DNA from: Acanthosepion lycidas
Taxonomy: Eukaryota; Mollusca; Cephalopoda; Sepiida; Sepiidae
Length of the DNA stretch: 64,000 nucleotides
Direction of reading: 5' to 3'
Assembly (NCBI GenBank): GCA_963932145.1
Contig: OZ010578.1
Span: 37,115,725-37,179,724, forward strand
The notes below the pieces were generated by a model, which saw only the letters and a program-made list of their open reading frames with translations, was not told the DNA's origin and did no database searches. The position numbers and the translations under genes are program-made. Positions 1-10,419 of this stretch are shown piece by piece; positions within the stretch are counted from its first letter, which is position 1; every line of letters begins with the position of its first letter.

Positions 1-145
1 ATTTTTGGGAGATGATAATGATTTACTGATACAAGTCCAAATAATTAACCCATAACTGGAGAGAGAGGAGGTGGATTAATACCTTTTCCAAGGGTATTTG
101 TGCGTAAGTAAATATAAAAAAACCTGATTGGAACTCAGCTCTTTG
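1..145 (-). mobile_element. tRNA-derived SINE, partial
   Basis: The minus strand carries the body of the SINE family seen complete at 62385-62693 and 62976-63269: the AGAGCTGAGTTCCAAT-type B-box region, then GGTATTAATCC and the tail before TTATCATCTCCC. It is cut by the window edge and diverges before the tRNA-like A box. Confidence 0.6.
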
Positions 146-639
146 ACTGTATTTGATTGAAATTTAGATCCAATAATGAAGAGGGAATTTTTTGAAATTG
201 TTTTTAACATCTGAACTCAGTCATTAGAGCTGCTTGAGAATCAAACACCTGTCTATGCCTTACCTGGTACAAACGGGTCTTCTTGCCCGTTCGCATTGGA
301 CAGCATCAAAGAAGGCAGCATTCCAGAATCTTAGTGAGTGCCAGATGGGTTGTTCACGCAAAAAGCTGTATAGGAAACACTTGCCTATCACTCTGCCCAT
401 TTGCTGACCTGAAGAAGAAGTATAAAAAATAAATATTATAAATAAAATGCATAGATATTAAACTTGTTCAATTAAAGCTTGAAGGTTTCACCTTAGAAAC
501 GATCATTAGTTAAAAAGAATTACTATCCAAAGCCAAAACTAAATTTGGAGCATTTCATCACCACCAAACAGACTCTAAACCCACACCTATCCAGAGGATT
601 GATCATAGCCTCAAAAAAGCTCCTTGCCTCAAACATCTA

Positions 640-1400
640 CTAAGACTAAAGCTCTCAAATGAAATGCGTATACTTGTCATCGCAAAAGATGTTTGCAAAA
701 TGGTTGATTGCTCCAGGATATTCCTCTGCTGCTGCTCTATCTTTACAAGATTCAGATCAGGACCAAAAATGGAGTGTTTCTGCCATACCTGGGCTGGTGC
801 GGCCCAATCTTCACTGTCCAGCCTTGATATAGTTCAAAAGCACTTACCCAGACTTATAGGTAATGAATTATTCTCTACCCTGCAACACTTACCCAACAGA
901 CAAAAAATTGCCAGACTTTAACTATTATTATTTACATTAGACTATTGTCCTCATCCTTATTGTCATATTCACAATGTTTTGGCCATTGTATACTCTGGCC
1001 TTCTTCAGGTGATTGAACTTTCACACTGAACCCTTTATTTCATCCATTGGGGTAGATGGTTGTGAAGATGAGGACAACAGTTCGAACAATGTAAATAATT
1101 ACAATAACTCATCTCAGAAATATAGACAGACATTTAACAATTATATTGCTATTACTATGACAGATGTTCAGATGGGTTACATTCCTTTGTTCCACCAGTT
1201 CAGACCTTCACAGCTAGCACCTGCCATGTTCACAGTGGCAAACCATCTCCATTCCCTTTGTGTTGTTTTGATAAAAAGCAAGTTCCACTCGGACAGATTC
1301 TTCCTCAGAACTGTTACTTTTGGAACAGACTCCCGAGGAAATGCTTCCCTGACAACTACGATTTTGGTCTCTAAGTCTATGGTCAGATTTTCATCATAGG
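640..1400 (+). mobile_element. LINE fragment (RT C-terminal region), interrupted
   Basis: Translation near 770-920 gives HTWAGAAQSSLSSLDIVQKH followed by RLIGNELFSTLQ, typical of the post-RT region of CR1/Jockey-like LINEs. The following block (CSDGLHSFVPP, then FWNRLPRKCFPDNYDFGL) resumes at about 1160 and runs to 1400 with frame changes. The two halves are separated by a hairpin element (921-1150). This is a decayed, 5'-truncated copy. Confidence 0.7.
921..1150. mobile_element. hairpin element inserted in LINE
   Basis: Inverted arms at about 919-958 and 1067-1110 (TATTTACATTAGACTATTGT against AACAATGTAAATAATTACAA) enclose a loop of about 110 bases. It splits the LINE reading of 640-1400, and flanks AGACTTTAACTATTAT and AGACATTTAACAATTAT look like a target duplication. 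The minus strand carries CTGAAGAAGGCC at 997-1008, the motif shared with the hairpins at 11.1 and 12.7 kb. Likely a Penelope-like terminal repeat or a derivative; the family assignment is inference. Confidence 0.5.
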
Positions 1401-1409
1401 TAAGATAAA

Positions 1410-2585
1410 CTGGGATCAAGTACAGAACAAATATAGATTGGAATCTGACAGAATGATAGGATAAAGAACAAATAAAAAATGCTTATCAATCTAACATTTT
1501 ATCACTTTTATTAGAGCTTTTTCAAAGAATGAGATAAAGAGAAAAATACATTCTGGTAATTTTCTGTTTTTTGTCTTGATTGATTTTCATAGGTTAAGCA
1601 GGCTTCATGTGCATTTAATTTGTTAAGCAGTGTTTGTGTGTATAATTTATGGCGTTCTGAATTCAAGGAAAGATGATTTTTTTTTTGAGTTAGAAAAAAT
1701 TAACAGATTCTGAGCTTAATTGAAAGAACAAAGATACTGCTTTATGTATGTATCATAATCCTAGTTTGTCTATTTGGGATTTGGATGATAATGTAATTTG
1801 TGAGTGTGTGTGTGTGGGTGTAAGATAACAAAAACACACTCCTAATAATATACTTTTAATTTTGCAGTATATTTCGGTCCTTGGTCCTTTGAATCAACTG
1901 CAGAGTGAAAATATTTTTAAAAGTTCTCAAAAGCAAAACTTGAACTTGCAATGCATTATGCTGAGTCTGCACAAATGAAGTGATTTGTAAACTTACACTG
2001 CTGTAACTGCCTGCCATTTCTCAGATCCTCAGTCTCCCTCTAGTGTGTCTTATTTGATCAATGTTTGCCTCGAATCCTACTATTTGCTTACAACTTGAAT
2101 AAACTTCTTTTTTTTTTTTTCAAAATTTGGCATGAGACCTTTTTTTTTTAAAAAAAAATCTATTTAAATAAAAATGGAAAATTGGAATTTTTAAAATCAA
2201 TAACTAGTTGATTTTTGGTAGATTTTTTTTTTTTAACTTGTTTTTCATTTAAAAATTTTTGAATGCAAATTGAAATTGGGATTTTTTTTTGGTTACTGGT
2301 AGATAACTTTTAAATGTACGACTTTTCACAAATATCTCTAGTTACAGAGAATACACAATTTTTTATATCAGAATTTTCCCTTTTTCTTACTAACAGTACA
2401 AATATTGTAATACAGGAATTTTTGTTATACAAACATTCTTTTTCTTCAGATGCCAACTTCTTGTAGAAAGTTTTGTCCATAATATTTACATCAGCTATTT
2501 ACATAACATTTACAATAATCCATTACTTCAACAGTGTAAAAAAAAAAATTGCTATTTCCTGAATGTCATAAAATCAATAAGACCA
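1410..2585. other. gene-free AT-rich stretch
   Basis: No credible coding frame or RNA gene. It contains a short GT run (about 1802-1820) and several T runs (2100-2300). Confidence 0.6.
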
Positions 2586-2589
2586 AGGT

Positions 2590-3440
2590 ATATACATTAA
2601 TTACAATTAAATATGGGTCAAATTGACAGCTGATGTCATAAATGTCTTTCAGTCTGTTGTTAACTGGTGCAAAGAATGGCTTGTTAATTTTAATGCCTTG
2701 AAAACAAAACTGCTCCCTATTAATCATCTGAGAGACTCCTTTCTCTCTTCCATCAGTATGGCTGATAATAACCTTCAGGAGAGTGACTCGTACCTTCTCA
2801 GCTGACATGAAGTGGAAAGACTATATTGAGTCCACTACTAGGTCAGCTGCTAAGAAAGTTGGTTCACTGTGTTGTGCTAGACAAATTTTCTCTTCAGAAT
2901 CTATTTTGCATATCTATAAGTCTACCATTCATCCATGCTTAAAATATTGCTGCCATATATGGCCTGGTGCTCCTATATATCCTTGATAAGATCCAAAGAA
3001 TCAGCAATATTATCGGTTTTGATCTGGCATTTTAGCTTCAGTCTCTTTCCCACCGTTGTAAAGTCAGCTCCTTGTACATTTTCTATAAATACTTTCATGG
3101 TAATTGTTCAGATGAGCTCTTCGCTATGGTACCTAGATTTTATGAATTTGAGCACAGTACTAGAATGGAGGCATGGTCTCATCATTTTTACAGTTGAATT
3201 AGCTAGATGTAAGTTCTATGCTAACAGTTTATTTTCTCACACTTACAGCCTCTAGAACTCTCTTCCGGCACTATGCTTTCCAATCAACTTTAATCTTCAA
3301 AAATTTAAATGCAATGTCAATTGCTATCTGCCTGCCTGCTGATTACTCTTCCTTTGTTCTTGTTCCTTAGTAATGTTTCTGCTTTCTAATTCTTCCACAT
3401 ACCGTGTGTCTTAGAGGCTTTACTGCCTTGCTTGGGGTAA
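2590..3440 (+). mobile_element. LINE fragment, RT C-terminal half to 3' end
   Basis: Successive frames give WCKEWLVNFNALKTKLLPIN, then MKWKDYIESTTRSAAKKVGS, HPCLKYCCHIWPGAP, IQRISNIIGFDL and SLSHRCKVSSLYIFYKYFHG. This is the RT thumb and C-terminal block of a Jockey/CR1-like LINE. The 3' end TGCCTTGCTTGGGGTAAA is shared with the other copies of the family. 5'-truncated, with frame changes and stops. Confidence 0.8.
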
Positions 3441-3475
3441 ACTTGCTTTAAAAAAATACCTTCATACATTTTATG

Positions 3476-3543
3476 TTGTGGTGTAATGGATGTTAGCTTG
3501 GAACGAGAAATCTGAGAGCCAAGTTTAAATTCCAGTTGGGTTT
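3476..3543 (+). mobile_element. tRNA-derived SINE head
   Basis: GTGGTGTAATGGATGTTAGC (A-box side), then GAGAGCCAAGTTTAAATTCC (B-box side), matches the head of the SINE family complete at 62976-63269. It abuts the tail of the opposite-strand SINE at 3546. Confidence 0.6.
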
Positions 3544-3545
3544 AG

Positions 3546-3870
3546 ATTTTTAGATTGTAAGAATTTTTTGGGAGATAATAATGGCTTAGTTATAAAAGTC
3601 TTACTAATTATCCCATAGTTGGGGGGAAAAGAGCTAGATTCATACATTCCCTAAAAATATTAGCACATAAACGAATATAACAAACCCAACAGGAATTGGA
3701 ACTTGGCTCTACAATTAATAATTCAGAGTCATTATATCACCTGCACATCCAAGCTTACAGCATCTGGTATTCCCAAGTGGTCACTCATCTAGGTACTGAC
3801 CAGGCTTGATGTTGTTTAACTTTAGTGATTCTATGGGAACTGGTGTTTCAATATGATGTGGCTGTAAGCC
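3546..3870 (-). mobile_element. chimeric 5S rRNA-tRNA SINE, copy A
   Basis: On the minus strand a 120-nt 5S rRNA-like sequence (3870-3751) runs directly into a tRNA-like head (GGATGTGCAGGTGATATAAT, then AGCCAAGTTCCAATTCC) and the same body and tail as the ordinary tRNA SINEs of this window. The junction AGCTTGGATG is the same as in the 32.4-32.7 kb copy. A 5S-tRNA double head is known from AmnSINE1 of vertebrates; here it joins a different body. Confidence 0.75.
3751..3870 (-). pseudogene. 5S rRNA-derived sequence (SINE head)
   Basis: Read on minus: ACAGCCACATCATATTGAAA, then AAGTTAAACAACATCAAGCC, GGTCAGTACCTAGATGAGTG and GGGAATACCAGATGCTGTAA. This aligns along the whole length of eukaryotic 5S rRNA, including the internal promoter boxes A, IE and C, at the canonical 120 nt. 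Many substitutions and its position in a SINE show that it is not a working 5S gene. Confidence 0.85.
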
Positions 3871-3879
3871 TTGCTGTTG

Positions 3880-4835
3880 ATAATCTTCAAGTGATTCAGT
3901 TTCTCTTATTTGGTAGAGTTCTTTGTTTGTAATTCTGTAGCACTAGTCCACAATTTTCTAAACAGATTGTCTTTGCCAAGACCTTCAGGCTTCACTTGCT
4001 TAAAGCCTTTATTAATCATTAATCTTAGAAAGCAGTTGTGTACAGCTGAGACTTTAGATATTTCTGAATCGGTTTGGTGCCATGCATACCATCCATCTTG
4101 ATCTGACAAGGCTATTTAAGAACATGACTCAAGTTTTCAATTTAATGTTTTGGTTTTGTAGCAATTTGTGGTATTGGGTGAAACTACCTCAAGCACAGCA
4201 TATTCAATGTTCAATTTCCTTTTCTTCTACACTAAATTTGTTATAACTAATCCATACACTGAGTTATTTGAGGTGTTTAGTATTTACTAATTAATTAGTA
4301 TTTACTAATTAATTCTCAGTTTTTATCATGTATTCAGGGTATATGCCATCAAGAGTAATAATGAATTATCAACCTAGAGTTTTGCAGTAATAAGCTGTAA
4401 TGATGACATGGAGTAAAATTAACCTTTACATCATGATTTATTTTAACAATTTTTATTGGAATGTCTGGTAGACTATAATTTAATTGCTTTAATAATGTTC
4501 ATCCACTTCCATATAAAATTGAAACATAAAATAAGACCTGAGGTTACTCTTATCTATAAGACATCACTGAGTGAACTTGTATGCTGACTGTTGCATTCAT
4601 AGTAAATATGCATAAAGCTTTGCTTGAAAATTTTAGTCATCTGCAGACAATAATGGCTTTTGGGGATGATCCCATGCATGAAGCACAGATAAAAAGTTTG
4701 CTTGGGAAGCTGTTGAATAGGATCCAAGTTCTGGAAGACATTTTTTTAACAAACAGAACATGCAAAAAATGTTAAACATCTGCTGGGTCACAATCAAAAA
4801 GAATTTTTGGTGATTGACAATACAAAGATTGGCAG
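3880..4835. other. gene-free stretch with unrecognised open frame
   Basis: A 67-codon minus frame (3906-4109) and a 64-codon plus frame (4581-4775) match no family I know. A short direct repeat of TTTACTAATTAATTAGTA lies near 4280-4315. Confidence 0.4.
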
Positions 4836-5088
4836 ATGTGGAGATACCATGTGCTGTCCAGAAAAGATACAGCCATTTTGAATATGCTGACTGACCATTC
4901 TTCACATTTTGTCTGGAGTCTTTTCACAAAACATTGCATCAGTTACATCTGTCAGTCCTCCAGTAGGCCAGATTTGGCTCTCTGTTATTTCTGGTTTTCT
5001 CTAATGCAAACTAAGGCCAAAATAAAAGAAGATATTAGTCCATAGACAAGATTAAGGAGAACATGATGAAGCAGCCGGATAGATGAAG
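4836..5088 (+). mobile_element. mariner-type transposase remnant
   Basis: Translation gives FTKHCISYICQSSSRPDLAL followed by CYFWFSLMQ and SIDKIKENMMKQPD. This resembles the catalytic YSPDLAPCDFWLFPKLK and following IKEN block of mariner transposases (DD34D). The second catalytic Asp is kept (RPDLA) and the third is replaced (CYFWF for CDFWL). Only the C-terminal third remains. Confidence 0.5.
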
Positions 5089-5089
5089 A

Positions 5090-5335
5090 GGAGACTTAAA
5101 GAAACAGAGATATACTTCTATAGAAGGATGTTGAAACTACCATAGACAGAACATGTGAACAATGAGTTAGTTTTGAGGAAATTGGGTTTGGAGAAATGGA
5201 CACACTCATGAAATACTCAAGGCAAGAGGTTACCTAAATAACATAAGAAGACAAATGTTGTTTAGAGAGACAAAGGATAAGAAACTGGAGAGAGTCATGA
5301 TCATCAACAACTTGAAGGGAGGTGGCTCATAAAAA
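5090..5335 (+). mobile_element. LINE C-terminal fragment (RTE-like type)
   Basis: Translation ETEIYFYRRMLKLP, TEHVNNELVLRKLGLEK matches the post-RT FRRMLRIPWTEHVSNEEVLR block common to endonuclease-RT LINEs. Related copies lie at 34905-35510 (minus) and 63281-63700 (plus). Confidence 0.6.
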
Positions 5336-5536
5336 ATAAGAATTATCATGTCGTTATTTAAATTTTCATTCTGTATTGAAAAAGAAAATATTTTCGTGAA
5401 ATATTAGTAAAAGCTATTGGCTTTCTATTGTCAAATTCTAGGTCAGCTCTCATTAAAGAGGTGGTTACAAGACATGGATGAAGGATAGGCTTAAAGCCAT
5501 AGAATGTGGGTTCAAGTCATGTAAAAAGCTGCTTTA

Positions 5537-5935
5537 GAGCACTTTGATATAGTATAATGGTTATCAAGCTATCTTACGACTGATTAGTGAGTTTGATCCT
5601 CACTGGGTGCTCCACACTTGTGCTACATCTAAGCAATGCTTAGAAAAACATAGGGCTCTTCGACGTGGTGTAATGGTTATCAAGCTTGTCTCGCTAGATC
5701 AATTATGACTGAATGGTGAGTTTGATCCTCACTGGGTGCTCCATACTTTCAACCTTGTGTCACCATATTTAATAGAGCACTTTGATGTGGTTTAATGGTT
5801 AGCAAGATGGTCTAGTGAGATTAATTACAACTGAATAGCGAGTTTGATCTTCACTGGGCGCCCCATACTTCCTGCCTTGTGCCATATCTAAGCTATGCTT
5901 AGAAAAGCAGCATATAAAAAGTTGCTTTTCTAATT
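5537..5935 (+). mobile_element. tandem trimer of tRNA-like SINE units
   Basis: Three units (5537-5613, 5654-5743, 5775-5865) each start with GAGCACT or a near match, carry an A-box-like GGTGTAATGGTTATCAAG and a B-box-like GAGTTTGATCCTCACTGG, and end GGGTGCTCCA. The ends can pair as an acceptor stem (GAGCACT with GGGTGCTC). Linkers share CTTGTG..ACATCTAAGC. This is a tRNA-derived SINE family with internal Pol III boxes, in tandem. Units 2 and 3 have a longer anticodon-side segment than unit 1. Confidence 0.65.
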
Positions 5936-5939
5936 TTTA

Positions 5940-6660
5940 TGCTGTTTGCTCTAGATGTTGAAGTTTAGCCAACAAGTATCATGCTTAGAGACAACAAAAG
6001 CAAAATGGAGTAAAACTAGTAATAAAATAATAGTAATGATAAGGGGTTTGTCACCTAAAAGTTTTGCACAGACTTTTACTATAAAAATTGGTAACAATGA
6101 GATGGAGTAAAACTAGTAATAATGCAATTAACCTTTATATCATGATTTGTTTTAACAATTTTTATTGGCATATTTGATAGACTATCCTACAACAATTTCA
6201 TTACTTTAATAATAGATTTATTCCCATATAAAATAAGATATGCCAATTTGGTCATCCAATCCTTTCCATTCCACATGACAAAAAATAGATAAAGGCCCTT
6301 TTTGCTTCATAAATAAAATTTGAGATGCATTTATAGCACCAGTCATAATAAATGATTTTTGCTACTATTAATGCTGAAAGTATTAACCAATCTATTTTTG
6401 AGTTAAGATATTTTACTAACAATAGTGACAGTAAAATTTTATTATATATTACTATATAAATATATCCTGGAGAGGGTAGGGCTATCTTTCCCAAGAAACA
6501 CCACAGCTACTGCTGTTCAGGTGTTACGGATTTCATGATTGTAATATAAATATTAATGAAATTTTATTATTACTATTATTAAATATTTTATGGTTGGTAT
6601 TATGTACTTAATTATTTATGTTTAGATTGGCAGCTTTGCCAAGAATCAGCGTGTGGTATC
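5940..6660. other. gene-free AT-rich stretch
   Basis: Two similar segments (near 4420-4500 and 6120-6200; AACCTTTATATCATGATTTG) show a diverged duplicate of flanking DNA. No coding sequence seen. Confidence 0.4.
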
Positions 6661-6678
6661 TGTATGCTGTGAAAAAGG

Positions 6679-6680
<2 letters not shown>

Positions 6681-6719
<39 letters not shown>
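6681..6719. repeat. (TA)n microsatellite
   Basis: An uninterrupted run of about 19 TA units. Confidence 0.95.
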
Positions 6720-6720
<1 letters not shown>

Positions 6721-6883
6721 AATATGTGGTGCAGTTCAATTTATATCACAATGAATCATACAAAAAGTAGATTAGTAAAGTTAATGATATAAAATGGCGA
6801 AATCCCTTTGCAAACAAAATTTTAAAGGTGCATTAACCTACAAATCACTTGAATGTTATGATCCTTGTTTTAAAAAATTATAA

Positions 6884-7000
6884 GCTTTATATATATATAT
6901 ATATATATTACCATTAATTTTATTAATATATATATATATATATATATAACCATTAATTTTATTAATATATATATATATATATATATAACCATTAATTTTA

Positions 7001-7056
<56 letters not shown>
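6884..7056. repeat. compound (TA)n minisatellite
   Basis: Three copies of a roughly 43-bp unit made of a TA run plus ACCATTAATTTTATTAA, closed by a longer TA run. The TYR-ILE open frames across it are artefacts. Confidence 0.9.
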
Positions 7057-7059
7057 TAA

Positions 7060-7725
7060 AATTATTGGTAATCCATATTGAATTTCCAAGAGGATTTAGA
7101 TCATATGTATGTAATGTATGTGTGGTGTGTGTGTGTAAATTATTTTTTAGATAGTGTGTATCTGTAAAGGAACAAAATAAGTCAAAGGGAAAATCTGAGC
7201 ACAATTTAAAGATGATTCATTTAAAAAAAAAAAATGATTTCTTGAACATTACTCGCTTATTTTGTACCTGATTTTGAATTATGGCACTTTCTGTTCTCTA
7301 CATGTTTTGACTGATTTCTCAACTACCTGATGAACATTCATGAACGTTCTCAAATTTATTATTGATGCAAAGGATTTTCAAAAAAATATTGAGCCTAAAC
7401 CCTAGGGAGCCTTCCCCACAAGCAATACCTCTCCTCAGAAGGGTGCTTGGTTTACTGCCCAGTACTTGAGGTGTCCACAAAAAGGAAAAGTGCCAAAAGG
7501 GCTTTGGTAATTTTTGCATGGTAATGCCATACACCCACTTTAAACTGACCTTGTATCACATTTGGTAGCAATGTGGCTGTACTGAATATATATATATATT
7601 GTTTTATTTTTATTTGAGTGCATGGCCATGATGTTAATGTCTTAACAATCTGACCATGAAACCCAGGTTTGGATGTCACTAGAGTTGATATGTTAGGGTG
7701 GTGACATCTTGATAATATCAACCTG
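7060..7725. other. gene-free stretch
   Basis: Open frames here are short and unrecognised; a short TA run lies near 7586-7600. Confidence 0.4.
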
Positions 7726-8069
7726 GGGAGATAATCCCAGCATGCATCATTGTTAGGATGTGCCTGAACACTGTGCTTGGGATTGATCCATGCCTTGTAA
7801 GTGAAATTGGGCTGATGAAGCTGTTTGGAATTACAAAGTCACAAGTCATCATGACCAACAGTTTGAGCCAATTGGCCTTGTTTAACTCCCAGATTAAGTT
7901 GCCAGATATTCACTCTTTGGCATAGTTTCCATAGAAACAACAGGTTTGTTCTGAAGGTGCTGAAGAAACACAAATATACCTGAACAGATATCTGTAATGG
8001 GGATCAGCAAGCTACCCTTAGAGACTCCATGGCTCCTTGAGACTGATGGATATATAATAAAAATATGGT

Positions 8070-8293
8070 TTTAAGGTATGCTATTTTATGAGTCAAAGTG
8101 TTCTATATCAGGGATAGAGTATATGTAAATATAAAATGGAAATTGGCAGTGGCAACAATCTGTCAGGCCAAATGCTAATCTTGTTGCACACATCTATTCA
8201 GGTACATTGGTGTTTCTTCAATAGCCACATGTCCTGATAATTGCATTTAAAGCTTGAAACAGACTGTCAACTCTTGATACTGACCTCAATGCT

Positions 8294-8345
<52 letters not shown>
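8070..8345. mobile_element. hairpin-derived element, copy 1
   Basis: Shares its left end (TTTAAGGTATGCTAT, then GGATAGAGTATATGTAAATA) and its right end (GAAACAGACTGTCAACTCTT, CAATGCTCAC) with the cleaner hairpin at 50911-51137. Both copies end in a long TA run. The arms here are more diverged and the middle differs. Confidence 0.5.
8283..8344. repeat. (CA)n(TA)n microsatellite
   Basis: ACACACACACACA followed by about 19 TA units, at the right end of the hairpin-derived element. Confidence 0.95.
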
Positions 8346-8347
<2 letters not shown>

Positions 8348-8698
8348 GGCTGGACAATCATATCCAAGAATACCAGTTATTAGGGTTTCTAGCTAATCCC
8401 CATTGCATATGACTGCACAGGCACATTTGTGTTTGTCCAAGTTTATACTGCAACAATGCTGAGCAGACCTTAGTTACAGTTTCTGGGAGAGAGGCTAGCA
8501 TGCTTAAACTCTTGGTCATGATGACTTGTGACTTTGTGCTAGCAAAACCATTCATGGCATCAAGGGTTCTGGCTACCCAATTTCACACAAAAGTCTTGCG
8601 TCTACCTGTGATATGGCTTTCAGACACTTTTCAAAAGCTCCGCACATTGGGATTGCCTCCTCCAGACCGATAACATCAAGAAGTTAACTTTCTGACAA

Positions 8699-8770
8699 AC
8701 TGACCCTGGTGAGATTCGAACCTGGGCCTCATGATCTGAAAGTGAATGTTCTAACCACTCGGTCACATGC

Positions 8771-8772
<2 letters not shown>
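8699..8772 (-). mobile_element. tRNA-like SINE head
   Basis: Minus strand: GGGCATGTGACCGAGTGGTT (A-box region), then CAGGTTCGAATCTCACCAGG (consensus B box). The ends do not pair as an acceptor stem, so this is a SINE head and not a functional tRNA gene. Confidence 0.6.
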
Positions 8773-8773
<1 letters not shown>

Positions 8774-8841
<68 letters not shown>

Positions 8842-8842
8842 A

Positions 8843-8869
<27 letters not shown>
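8774..8869. repeat. (TA)n(TG)n(AC)n compound microsatellite
   Basis: TA run (about 8774-8815), then a TG run, GAA, then an AC run. The TG and AC runs form a palindrome able to fold back. Confidence 0.95.
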
Positions 8870-8873
<4 letters not shown>

Positions 8874-8939
8874 TGTACTGAAATATTATCAGCCCAACTC
8901 ACTTCTGAAAATGTAGCACAATGTTACAAGCCATCTTGA

Positions 8940-9375
8940 GTTAATGAATGAGGTTTGAGCCTAGTGGTTTAACTTCAACCTCAATCAGAGACCACTAGGC
9001 TCAAACTCAAAATTGATCACTGCATTTAAATATTGAATTAATGTTTAAGCTTACCTTTTAAAGTTCAACGATAATTCTTCTGCTGCCACTTAATTTAAAG
9101 ACAATTTGATGTATGTAGATCCTTATTTTCTGTACAAACAATTATTTTAATTTCATGGGTGACAGAACAGGGGACAATTTATAAGATAAAATTAATATAG
9201 TGTAAAGATGGGAAAATAGAAATTAGAATTAGCTATACATTCAACATTTGAAGAATTAGAGAAACATAATAGCTAATTAAGTAAAACCTATATTATGGAA
9301 TCTATATGAATAAATGTGGAATTGGAGATCAATTCTCTCTCAAATTCTGAGATTTAAAAGCCCCAGCGCTACTTT
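8940..9375. other. gene-free AT-rich stretch
   Basis: Nothing recognisable apart from a small inverted repeat near 8945-9010 (GAGCCTAGTGGTTTAACTTC against GACCACTAGGCTCAAACTC). Confidence 0.4.
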
Positions 9376-9379
9376 ATAA

Positions 9380-10410
9380 TAATTTGGCATTTACTCACCT
9401 CCCACCCCTATGAAGTTGTGATGTGGCACAAGATCAGTTTAATGTGGGGAGCCTGAGCACATACATCTGGGCTAGGAACAAAAATTCTCTGAGCCCTCAC
9501 AACTACTTAAGAGAGTAATTTACATACAATATTTACTCTGTCTCCCCATTAAGACAGGATGTGACACAAGGTCAGTTTTTTAAGGTGGGGACCCAAGCAC
9601 ATACACTCAGGTTAGTAACAAAAATTCACTGAGCACCCACAACTTTCTGTTGCAATGAGTGGGCATGGCCTCAGGCAGCTGTTCCCCAGGGCTGGGAACC
9701 TCCGAGTATAATTTTCCTCAGATGCGACTCTGTCCTTTGATGGAGTTGCTCCTGAGTGCACTCTGCCCAATGACAGAGATGCAACTGAGGGATGATAAAT
9801 AGATGTGTTACAAACTACTCAAAAGAGTAATTTACACATGGTATTTACTCTGTCTCCCACTAGGAAGAGATATGACACAAGGTTTATTTTTAGGTAGGGA
9901 TCTGAGCGTATATGGCCAGGACAGGAAGAAAAATTCCCCTCATCCCCGCAACCGTCGGTTGCACTGACGTTGGTGCATGCACTGATCCTTCTCTCTAGTG
10001 CAATGAGAAGGTGCAGCCTCAGGCAGCTATTCCTCAGGGCTTGGCACCTCTTCAGTATGATTTTCCTCACTTGTCCTTTGGCAGAGATGCATAAGAGAGA
10101 TGATGTGACTTTAAGGTACACGGTATTTGCTTGACACCCCACCCATGAAGTCAGTTTGTGACACAAGGTCAGTTTAATGTGGGGGCCTGAGCGCGTGCAC
10201 TTGGGCAAGGAACAAAAATTCCCCGAACATCCGCAACCATAGGTTGCACTGGCCTCAGGCAGCTATTCCCCAGGGCTGAGCACCTCTTCAGTATAATTTT
10301 CCTCAATTGCAACTCTGTCCTTTTCCTCAATTGCAGCTTTGTCCTTTGCCCAAAGACAGAGATGCAACTAAGAGATGATAAGTAGATGCGACCTTAAGGT
10401 ACACTCTAAA
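9380..10410 (+). repeat. GC-richer dispersed repeat in about four tandem copies
   Basis: Anchors GACACAAGGTCAGTTT or near matches recur near 9425, 9563, 9873 and 10159, followed by TGTGGGGxCCTGAGC, GGAACAAAAATTCCC, GCAACCxTxGGTTGCACT, CTCAGGCAGCTATTCCCCAG and GATGCAACTGAGxGATGATA. The unit is about 290-310 bp; the first copy is short. Base composition differs clearly from the AT-rich flanks. The 129-codon minus frame across it (9819-10208) is not conserved between units. A single related copy lies at 52150-52470 (minus). Confidence 0.7.
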
Positions 10411-10419
10411 AGCTCAATA

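Larger units (their letters stand above)
7845..8555. repeat. inverted pair of an unclassified dispersed repeat
   Basis: CAAAGTCACAAGTCATCATG at 7846 recurs inverted at about 8515-8540, and similarity continues inward: CACAAATATACCTGAACAG near 7970 against the inverted CACAAATGTGCCTGTGCAG near 8425. A third partial inverted copy lies near 8195-8260. Between the arms sits the hairpin-derived element 8070-8345. The repeat family is not recognised. Confidence 0.5.

Noticed and set aside
3751-3870. Functional 5S rRNA gene
   Set aside because: Full-length match but many substitutions, single, and fused to a SINE body; no terminator T-run after the 3' end.
8699-8772. Functional tRNA gene
   Set aside because: The B box is good but the acceptor ends do not pair and no clean anticodon loop is found.
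8774-8869. Telomere or centromere repeat
   Set aside because: Simple TA/TG/AC microsatellite without TTAGGG-type units.
9819-10208. 129-codon minus-strand open frame
   Set aside because: It falls across two units of the GC-richer repeat and is not kept in the other units or in the 52-kb copy.
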